DNA from: an uncultured bacterium
GTDB lineage: Bacteria > Bdellovibrionota_C > UBA2361 > SZUA-149 > CALKYB01
Length of the DNA stretch: 7,237 nt
Direction of reading: 5' to 3'
NCBI GenBank assembly: GCA_938022485.1
Contig: CALIEE010000066.1
Span: 1 to 7,237 of the forward strand
A program made the position numbers and the translations under genes. Below, in pieces: positions 1-5,262 of the stretch (position 1 is the stretch's first letter; every line of letters starts with the position of its first letter). Under the pieces are notes generated by a model. It did no database searches. It was not told where the DNA came from and saw only the letters and a program-made list of their open reading frames with translations.

Positions 1-522
1 CCCTTAGACCAAGCTTTAAAAGCAAGCTTTGCTATTCCTGGTATTTTCACCCCTGTAATTCAAGATCAAAAACTCTTAGTTGATGGTGGGACTCTCGAGC
101 CCGTACCTGTTGAACTTAACAGATCACTTGGCGCTGACTTAGTGATCGCAGTGGATCTTTTCAGCGATTCTTCAACTTCAGTTATTGAAACAGAAGAAAC
201 AGAGGAAGATAAACGTCTATGGCCGGCTGAAGTTAAAACCGCAGCTCAGTACCTTATTGGGCTGGCTGAAAAACTACCTCTAGCTGACAGACTTCAGGGA
301 CCTAATGCTCTTGAAATTATGGAAAAGACAGTTTGTGTCAGCCAAAAAATCCTCTCCGAACTTAAGATTAAAGCCAATCCACCTGATCTAGTGATAGCAC
401 CGGCTGTCTCACATGTTGGTTTCTTGGACTTTCATCGAGGAGGTCCTGTCGTAGATATTGGCAAGATAGCCGCTGAAGAAAAGTTGGACGACATCCAACA
501 ATTGATCGCGCAGTTTAATTAA
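1..522 (+). CDS. patatin-like phospholipase (RssA/NTE type), C-terminal part, truncated by window edge
   Basis: Reading frame 1 is open from base 1 to a TAA at 520-522 (173 codons), so the start and the GXSXG nucleophile motif lie outside the window. What remains is typical of the bacterial RssA/YlbK branch of patatin-like serine hydrolases. There is a block AIPGIFTPV (residues 11-19), then LVDGG (residues 26-30) carrying the catalytic-dyad Asp at residue 28 (bases 82-84), then PVPVE and LGADLVIAVDL leading into the Rossmann-like core. The tail contains PDLVIAP and a GFLDFHRGG stretch near residues 128-148, also usual in this branch. Family knowledge: these enzymes hydrolyse acyl esters of lipids using a Ser-Asp dyad. 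The actual substrate is unknown. The gene converges on the repeat-protein gene with a 31-bp gap that has no clear terminator hairpin. Confidence 0.88.
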   Translation, partial: PLDQALKASFAIPGIFTPVIQDQKLLVDGGTLEPVPVELNRSLGADLVIAVDLFSDSSTSVIETEETEEDKRLWPAEVKTAAQYLIGLAEKLPLADRLQGPNALEIMEKTVCVSQKILSELKIKANPPDLVIAPAVSHVGFLDFHRGGPVVDIGKIAAEEKLDDIQQLIAQFN

Positions 523-553
523 GCCCTCTGCTAGTTCTTGTCGAGGCTTCCAA

Positions 554-2788
554 TCAAAGACTGGTCAAGGTTCTCTCCAGCCAGTCCTTCTTATCACTAC
601 GCTGAAACCATTCCTCTTCCACTATTCGTAGATACTTAAATTCAATTTTTTCAGTTAAGCGATCTTTGACCTCAACTCCTCCCTTCTTTCTACCATTAAC
701 ATCTCCGCCCACAAATATTTCCTTTTGCCTAACGTAGTCAATGAAGCAATCTTTTCCGAAGGTCTTGGCTTGGTAATCAAAAAACAAGCCTTCCTTACAT
801 GAATGCCTAACCATATGCTCGTCGAAATCTCTGAGCATTTTCTCTAGCTCGTCATTATAACTTTTATCTTCACTAGGCGTATCAAAGTCATCTCTAACAA
901 CCCTTCCTAGAGCTTTCCTGAACTCTCTCTCTAGCCATGAAGGTGCCTGGTAATCCTGAAGTAAAAAGGCGTGATAAAGCTGCACTATCTCAATACTAGA
1001 TCCCTTGGAAAACTCGGAATTTTCAGCTAGCAAAGGCAGATAAGCTTCGAAATCTTCCTTATCATAAAGAGAAAGTGCCCAAAAAAGATTACAAATATTT
1101 TGGGAATTGAAATTCTCCTTCTTGGATAAAACTCGAGGCGCAAGCTCTTTACAAAGTTTAGCACTCTTAAAGTTTAGAACACTTAAAGCCCAAAGCGTAT
1201 TAGAAACATCTTGGGAATTACAGTCCTCCTTGATTCTAATTGCAGCATCAACCAAAACTTCAAACATTTTTGGTTGATCGAAGTTAAGAGTAGCGTAAGC
1301 CCAGAGAACATTAGCTATATTCTGAGGTTTAAACTGGTCTATCTTATTTATAGACTCAAGAGCGATTACTCGAAAAAATTCCTCATCTTCGATATTAAGC
1401 CTAGCGTATGACCAAGCGATACTAGAAAGTTCTAAAGGGTCGAAGAGCTCTATTCTACTTATGGCCACCTTAGCTATTCTGCCAAAGAATCTCTCGTCCT
1501 CAATTCCTGCCTTAGAGAACTCCCCTACAACACTACCTAAGACCCTAGCGTAGGCCCAAACCGTATTGGCTAAATTCTGGGAATTAAAATCGTCCAGCTT
1601 CTTTTCCACCTCAACCGCTAAAGCGCCAAACAGCCTCATATTACGAACATCAGCCGTGGCAAAAGCCCAAGCAATATTAGATAGATTCTGAGGAACAAGA
1701 CTTTCAATTCTCTCAATCGCACAACTAGCGAAGGTTTCAAAAAGAGTTGGGTTCGATATTTCCAGTGTCGCAAAAGACCAAAGAGTATTGGCCAGTCCTT
1801 GAGGATTGAAACTGTCAGCTTTCGCCACTGCTCTGGTCGCAAGAGAAGCAAAAAGTGGCTCATCACGAATTCCAAGCTTTGCATAAGCCCAAGAAGTATT
1901 AGAAACGGCCTGCGAGTTGAAATCTTTTAAATTCTTATCAATATAGGAAGAAATATGCTGAAAGAGTTCCTCATTTTCGATACCAACAGTCGCAAAAGCC
2001 CATGCTGTATTGGAAATATTCTGCGCCCTAAACTGACTAATCGATTCACAAGCCTTCTGAGCTAGAACTTCAAAAAGACGCTGATCAGGATGCCCATTCT
2101 TTGCAAAAGCCCAAGAAATATTGGCGATATTTTGTGGACGAAAACTCTCCACTTCTTCTATCGACTTGGCCGACACTGCTTCAAAGAGAGCTTCGTTAGA
2201 AATACTCATCTTAGCGAAAGCCCAGCTAATATTGGACAGTGCTTGCGGAGTAAAGCCATCAATGATTTTTACGCCACGAGAAGCTAAAGCCTCAAAGAGA
2301 GCATCATAACGCTGTTCAGCTGAAGCAAAGGCCCATGCCGTAATTGAGAGGCTCTGTGCATGGTAGTCCTCGATTTTATCAATGGCCTCTTTGGCGATCT
2401 CTTTGTAAACAGCCGGTGCGAAGTAACGCAAAGTTGAAAAGGCCCAAGCCGTATTAGCTAAAGCGACGGAGTTAAATTCAGAGATCCTTGGTAGCGCCCG
2501 ATTAATAAACTCCTTGATCATTTTCTCCTCAAGGGGCCCCAAGGACTTATTTCGTGGCTTACTTTTGGCTATCGAATAGATAATAGTGGAGAGGTTAACT
2601 TCATTGAAGTCATCGGCGGATCTTCTCCAAATTCTATCGAACTCAGACAATTTTTCAGAATATTGCCGATCCCTACAACGAGATATCGCTACGATACTTT
2701 GATTGAGTTCTATATTCAGTTTTGACGTTTTCGATTTCGACACGAGTCTCAAGGGAGCCCAATCCCAATGATTCAGAGAATAATCCAA
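554..2788 (-). CDS. 37-residue helical-repeat protein (HPR/OPR-like) with C-terminal RAP-like domain; probable RNA-binding protein
   Basis: This 744-residue protein is built of tandem repeats. The core Trp of each repeat falls at residues 115, 152, 189, 226, 263, 300, 337, 374, 411, 459, 496, 533 and 570. Every step is 37 except one of 48, caused by an 11-residue insert at 416-426. The consensus is roughly F-N-P-Q-N-L-A-N-T-x-W-A-F-A, followed by an acidic turn and LFExLAxxA. Residues 61-75 (FNEVNLSTIIYSIAK) form a degenerate first repeat, and 597-611 a degenerate last one. Residues about 683-742 resemble a RAP domain: FIDYV, then NG, VKDRL, EEEW and a terminal WLERTL. Family knowledge: HPR/OPR-RAP proteins bind organellar RNA in apicomplexans and algae, and related repeats (DUF1601/OPR-like) occur in some host-associated bacteria. 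RNA binding here is inference. No signal peptide or membrane segment is seen. The TTG start directly follows a TAA and lacks a Shine-Dalgarno. The first ATG (residue 90, after GAGGAG) would cut off the degenerate first repeat, so the start is uncertain. Confidence 0.85.
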   Translation of the reverse strand: MDYSLNHWDWAPLRLVSKSKTSKLNIELNQSIVAISRCRDRQYSEKLSEFDRIWRRSADDFNEVNLSTIIYSIAKSKPRNKSLGPLEEKMIKEFINRALPRISEFNSVALANTAWAFSTLRYFAPAVYKEIAKEAIDKIEDYHAQSLSITAWAFASAEQRYDALFEALASRGVKIIDGFTPQALSNISWAFAKMSISNEALFEAVSAKSIEEVESFRPQNIANISWAFAKNGHPDQRLFEVLAQKACESISQFRAQNISNTAWAFATVGIENEELFQHISSYIDKNLKDFNSQAVSNTSWAYAKLGIRDEPLFASLATRAVAKADSFNPQGLANTLWSFATLEISNPTLFETFASCAIERIESLVPQNLSNIAWAFATADVRNMRLFGALAVEVEKKLDDFNSQNLANTVWAYARVLGSVVGEFSKAGIEDERFFGRIAKVAISRIELFDPLELSSIAWSYARLNIEDEEFFRVIALESINKIDQFKPQNIANVLWAYATLNFDQPKMFEVLVDAAIRIKEDCNSQDVSNTLWALSVLNFKSAKLCKELAPRVLSKKENFNSQNICNLFWALSLYDKEDFEAYLPLLAENSEFSKGSSIEIVQLYHAFLLQDYQAPSWLEREFRKALGRVVRDDFDTPSEDKSYNDELEKMLRDFDEHMVRHSCKEGLFFDYQAKTFGKDCFIDYVRQKEIFVGGDVNGRKKGGVEVKDRLTEKIEFKYLRIVEEEWFQRSDKKDWLERTLTSL
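1001..2476 (-). repeat. 13 tandem 111-bp coding units (37-residue repeats, residues 105-596)
   Basis: Thirteen in-frame units encode the helical repeats. On the plus strand each unit is recognisable from variants of 'gcaaaagcccaagcaatatt', which is the reverse complement of the codons for N-I/T-x-W-A-F-A. The units are diverged in DNA (many silent and replacement differences) while keeping the protein period exact. This points to old duplication under selection rather than recent expansion. Unit 9 is 144 bp because of a 33-bp in-frame insert at 1511-1543. Confidence 0.9.
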
Positions 2789-3063
2789 TTAAGAAGGGGC
2801 AGAGCCAACAACAGTGTCATACACCAAGCTTCAAACGGATCACTCCATCAGAATCGAAACCCAGTTAAGAAAATTAATTGCTTCTATGCACGCCGCCTTC
2901 AAGAGAGTGCCTAGATTGTTCTTTAAAAATTAGACTATCACAATGCATGAAGGTTCTTCAAACAATAGTCGAAACCAATAATCCCTAGTTTTTAGCTTAG
3001 TTTTAGCCTAGATTAAACGAATAAGTAAAAAGCTAATAAGCTGGCTAAGCGCCCCCTTAGCAA
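2789..3063. other. non-coding gap between spmAB and the repeat-protein gene
   Basis: No convincing gene is seen on either strand in these 275 bp; the minus strand has only a 24-codon open stretch starting at the ATG near 2946. The part next to spmAB holds a hairpin (3044-3061). At 2990-3011 there are two adjacent 11-bp copies, TTTTAGCTTAG and TTTTAGCCTAG, with one mismatch. A promoter for the repeat-protein gene is expected here on the minus strand. The AT-rich stretch near 2915-2935 is a possible place, but no pair of good -35/-10 boxes stood out. Confidence 0.5.
3027..3061 (-). terminator. weak intrinsic terminator-like hairpin after spmAB
   Basis: On the minus strand the spmAB stop codon is followed at once by GCTAAG (3061-3056), a 6-base loop (3055-3050) and CTTAGC (3049-3044). 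A run of five T appears about 12 bases further on (3031-3027). The stem is only 6 bp and the T run is not adjacent, so this may be a poor terminator or may act only with Rho. Confidence 0.35.
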
Positions 3064-4395
3064 CTAAGCTTGCCAAAAAAGGCTACAGAAATAACAGCTG
3101 GCTAAAACACCTGTTATGTCCGCAAGAAGGGCAGCTACAACAGCATGCCTTATCTTTGTTACCCCCACAGCCCCAAAGTAAACAGCTAAAACGTAAAAAG
3201 TCGTTTCTGTGCTACCCATCATTGTCGAGGCAACATAGGAGCTATAGCTATCGGGTGCTTGCTCGACGATCGCACTCATTACTCCAAACGCCCCACTACC
3301 AGAAAGTGGTCTTACAATTGCCATTGGCAGAACATCCGCTGGTAGACCAAACAAACTGGTTAGAGGAGACACTAAGTATTCAAGAATGCTCATAGCTCCT
3401 GAAGCACGAAACATGGCGATTGCCACCAAAATAGCGACTAGGTAGGGAATAATTTTCACCGCGATATCAAAGCCTTGTTTCGCACCCTCACAAACCGCAT
3501 CGTAGATTTTCACGCCTCGCCATAAACCGTAACAAACTATTGCAAGCATCAAAAAAGGCATGAGCCAGTTGCTCATCAATTCATTGAGCAAAAATTCTCT
3601 AGTTGTGTCCTGTGTTTGCAGGGCTGCTCTGGCCGCAAGAGCAAATATACCAATCAAGGCAATCAGTGAAACTACCCTAGAGCCACTACTCGGCTCAACC
3701 AGAAGATGCTCGTAGCTATCTACCTCAACTTCTTCCTGCTCAGCATCTTCTGACTCGTCTTCAGTCAAAGGCTCAACTTCCTCTAGATTTTGTTTATACT
3801 TGCGATCGACCCCTGCCAAGGTCAAAGAAAACGTAATCGCAACTAGGGTTGAAGCTAGGGTGGCCAAAATCGTCGGAACAAAAATACTAGCTGGCACACT
3901 GCTACCAGCAGCTGCTCGAACACCAATAACCCCCAGTGGTAACAAGGCCACACTGGAAGTATTGATGGCTAAAAAAGTGCACATCGCATTAGTGGCTGTA
4001 CCCTTCAAAGGATTAAGACGATTGAGCTCCATCATCGCTCTGATACCAAAAGGAGTTGCCGCGTTACCAAGCCCAAGCATATTAGCTGACATGTTGAGCA
4101 TCATCGCTCCCATGGCTGGATGATCCGCTGGGACATCCGGAAAAAGCCTTCTCATTAGGGGTTTGACCAGCTTAGCTAGTGAAAACATCGCTCCACCGGC
4201 TTCTAAAATCCTAACCAGTCCAAGCCATAGAGCCATAACTCCAATTAGGCCAATAGCCAAAGAAACAGAACCTTTGGCTGCGTCAAAACTACTGTCCGTA
4301 ATTTCTTTCATTTTCCCCTGCCAACCCGCGACCAGGATGCTGACTAGAAGAAAAAGTATAAATATATGATTTATTGCAGAAGTTTTAGTTTTCAT
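3064..4395 (-). CDS. fused SpmA-SpmB nucleoside-recognition (Gate) domain membrane protein
   Basis: A polytopic membrane protein of 443 residues from the ATG at 4395. A TTG two codons earlier (4401) is better spaced from the AGGA at 4416-4413 and may be the true start. Counting from that TTG, residues 1-200 are the SpmA-like half, with the glycine/asparagine-rich signature NMSANMLGLGNAATPFG at 103-119. Residues 280-445 are the SpmB-like half, with VKIIPYLVAILVA (315-327), RPLSGSGA (364-371) and GSTETTFYVLAVYFGAVG (396-413). A very acidic linker (207-228) joins them. Family knowledge: in Bacillus, separate SpmA and SpmB are needed for spore core dehydration. Fused forms occur in non-spore-forming Gram-negatives with no settled role, and the Gate domain suggests transport of a small solute. 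Nothing in the window points to sporulation. The next gene on this strand begins 275 bp downstream, so co-transcription is doubtful. Confidence 0.88.
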   Translation of the reverse strand: MKTKTSAINHIFILFLLVSILVAGWQGKMKEITDSSFDAAKGSVSLAIGLIGVMALWLGLVRILEAGGAMFSLAKLVKPLMRRLFPDVPADHPAMGAMMLNMSANMLGLGNAATPFGIRAMMELNRLNPLKGTATNAMCTFLAINTSSVALLPLGVIGVRAAAGSSVPASIFVPTILATLASTLVAITFSLTLAGVDRKYKQNLEEVEPLTEDESEDAEQEEVEVDSYEHLLVEPSSGSRVVSLIALIGIFALAARAALQTQDTTREFLLNELMSNWLMPFLMLAIVCYGLWRGVKIYDAVCEGAKQGFDIAVKIIPYLVAILVAIAMFRASGAMSILEYLVSPLTSLFGLPADVLPMAIVRPLSGSGAFGVMSAIVEQAPDSYSSYVASTMMGSTETTFYVLAVYFGAVGVTKIRHAVVAALLADITGVLASCYFCSLFWQA

Positions 4396-4404
4396 AGCCA
4401 AGCA

Positions 4405-4494
4405 GAACTGTTCCTACCAACGGTCTTTAAATGGAACTATGAAACAAAAGGATAGTTCCTTGGGAAGTCATCTCATCGGACGATTCCAAGGAAC
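4405..4494 (-). promoter_or_regulatory. spmAB leader with four alternating complementary segments (candidate switch)
   Basis: Reading the minus strand toward spmAB there are four segments. Segment 1 is GTTCCTTGG (4494-4486). Segment 2 is CCAAGGAACTAT (4463-4452). Segment 3 is ATAGTTCC (4440-4433). Segment 4 is the Shine-Dalgarno region AGGAAC (4415-4410). Segments 1 and 2 pair perfectly over 9 bp, and segments 2 and 3 pair perfectly over 8 bp with an 11-base loop. Both pairings use the GGAAC of segment 2, so they exclude each other. Segment 3 can also pair over 5 bp with the ribosome-binding segment. The pairings are read directly from the sequence; the switching role is inference. The same symmetry could be protein-binding sites in DNA. 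Confidence 0.4.
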
Positions 4495-4588
4495 GTAAGT
4501 TACCAACGAATCACAGAAGAGCATTCTAAGCTCAAAGCTTTGCAGCCCTTCGTGGATTCGTCAATCTATGAGAGGGTTGTCAGAAGGT

Positions 4589-4813
4589 CTAGTGCCACTT
4601 GGTGCTAACTTTTCTTGAACCAGGCTCGGTAACCGACTGTCGAGCACCAAGGCCTTTCATAGGAACAACAACTAGCCCACCCGACTTAAGCTTGCGTTCA
4701 ATATCAAGCTGAATTGAATTGGAAGGTGTAGGCTCGACAGTATTCAGTTTTTGAATACGCTTGAAATGTTTTCTAGTGAAATTTTGATCGCTTACGAATA
4801 GGTTTCTAGGCAT
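4589..4813 (-). CDS. small basic protein of unknown function
   Basis: I do not recognise this 74-residue product. The start is the ATG at 4813 (MPRNLFVSDQ), chosen because GAGGA lies 8 bases upstream. The frame is open back to 4849 with a TTG, but that start would sit in the T-rich leader without a Shine-Dalgarno. The protein is rich in Lys and Arg (for example TRKHFKRIQK and ERKLK), has a short hydrophobic GGLVVVPMKGLG stretch around residues 45-56, and ends in STKWH. No signal peptide, membrane helix or Cys/His metal site is visible. It has its own likely promoter at 4919-4947 and stands alone between spmAB (194 bp downstream) and the dodecin (230 bp upstream). It could be a nucleic-acid-associated small protein, but this is only a reading of its charge. 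It might also be a spurious frame, although the ribosome-binding site and promoter argue for a real gene. Confidence 0.5.
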   Translation of the reverse strand: MPRNLFVSDQNFTRKHFKRIQKLNTVEPTPSNSIQLDIERKLKSGGLVVVPMKGLGARQSVTEPGSRKVSTKWH

Positions 4814-4874
4814 CAGACCAGTCCTCAACAAAGACCCGAATAAAACCAATCAAAAATAAGAAAAAACAAAGAAA

Positions 4875-4891
4875 AACCGTATAGGTCGGTT
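4875..4891 (-). terminator. terminator/attenuator-like hairpin plus U-rich tract in leader of the small basic gene
   Basis: On the minus strand AACCG (4891-4887), a 7-base loop and CGGTT (4879-4875) form a 5-bp stem. A long T-rich tract interrupted by a few C and G bases follows (about 4876-4853). It lies roughly 20 bases beyond the expected transcription start of the 4919-4947 promoter and before the 4813 start codon, so any stop here would be premature for the gene. The stem is short, hence modest confidence. Confidence 0.35.
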
Positions 4892-4918
4892 ATAGCTACT
4901 CAGGGTTTCCCCACTCAT

Positions 4919-4947
4919 ATAATAGCCGTCTACTATTGTTATTACAA
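4919..4947 (-). promoter_or_regulatory. sigma70-type promoter for the 4589-4813 gene
   Basis: On the minus strand TTGTAA (4947-4942) is followed by exactly 17 bases and then TATTAT (4924-4919). This gives a 4/6 match to the -35 box and 5/6 to the -10 box at ideal spacing. Transcription would start near 4912 and give a leader of about 100 bases. The start of that leader can form a small GGG-GAAA-CCC hairpin (4912-4903). Confidence 0.5.
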
Positions 4948-4980
4948 AGGCTGGTCAATGTGTGACCTAAGATTCGGCAT

Positions 4981-5005
4981 GGAGGCCCCCTTAAACGGGG
5001 CCTCC
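4981..5005. terminator. strong GC-rich 9-bp hairpin downstream of the dodecin, no U tract
   Basis: GGAGGCCCC (4981-4989) and GGGGCCTCC (4997-5005) are perfect inverted repeats around a 7-base loop. The structure lies 38 bp past the dodecin stop, between two minus-strand genes, where a transcription end would be expected. No T run follows on either strand, so it is not a classical intrinsic terminator. It may stabilise the 3' end of the dodecin mRNA or act with Rho. A second small inverted repeat, CCTAG-AAA-CTAGG, lies next to it at 5011-5023. Confidence 0.45.
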
Positions 5006-5043
5006 CTAAACCTAGAAACTAGGCTATTTCTGAGCTAAAACGC

Positions 5044-5262
5044 CTATTTTACAACAAAAGCTAGCTTGCAATTAACTCGATATTGCGAAATTCCGCTTTC
5101 ATTTACCCTGGCGGAATGCTTAAGCACTTCAACACCTGTGATTCCCTTAATGCTCTTAGAGGCCTTAGCAACGGCTTGCTCTACGGCATTTTCGAAACTC
5201 TTGGTCGAAACACCCATTACTTCAATAATCTTGATTGCGCCTTCCTCGATTTGTTCACTCAT
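5044..5262 (-). CDS. dodecin family flavin-binding protein
   Basis: At 72 residues this matches the usual dodecin length of about 70. The pattern is also typical: an N-terminal strand IKIIEVMGVS, then a single helix (SFENAVEQAVAKASKSI, about 22-38), then two strands, GVEVLKHSARV and YRVNCKLAFVV, that complete the curled sheet. Family knowledge: dodecins assemble as hollow dodecamers that store or buffer FMN, riboflavin or lumichrome in the cytoplasm. The position where archaeal and many bacterial dodecins have the flavin-stacking Trp is Gly here (ITGVEV), as in a common Trp-less bacterial subgroup, so flavin binding cannot be taken for granted. The start is ATG at 5262, with GGGAG seven bases upstream. 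It is divergent from the channel gene and followed by the strong hairpin at 4981-5005. Confidence 0.9.
   Translation of the reverse strand: MSEQIEEGAIKIIEVMGVSTKSFENAVEQAVAKASKSIKGITGVEVLKHSARVNESGISQYRVNCKLAFVVK

Noticed and set aside
523..553. Shared bidirectional terminator between the patatin and repeat-protein genes
   Set aside because: No inverted repeat with a T tract was found in the 31-bp gap.
1211..1411. Open plus-strand frame of 66 codons inside the repeat-protein gene, and similar frames at 1636-1884 (-), 2090-2287 (+) and 2121-2309 (+)
   Set aside because: They are other-frame readings of the repetitive coding region, with no ribosome-binding site and compositions mirroring the repeat period.
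1001..2476. Regular repeats of about 111 bp suggesting a CRISPR array or satellite DNA
   Set aside because: The period is a multiple of three, the copies lie inside one long open frame, and conservation follows protein positions. They are coding repeats, and there are no constant repeats with unique spacers.
2990..3011. Two adjacent 11-bp copies TTTTAGCTTAG/TTTTAGCCTAG as a possible iteron or attachment site
   Set aside because: There are only two imperfect, AT-rich copies and no integrase or replication gene nearby; chance is a sufficient explanation.
3156..4369. Plus-strand open frames opposite spmAB (3156-3395, 3800-4123, 4163-4369)
   Set aside because: They are antisense to a well-conserved membrane protein and have no family features or start signals.
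4853..4920. Leader of the small basic gene as a known riboswitch (c-di-GMP-I or preQ1-I)
   Set aside because: The conserved core sequences of those classes are not present; only a short GAAA-capped hairpin and a weak terminator are visible.
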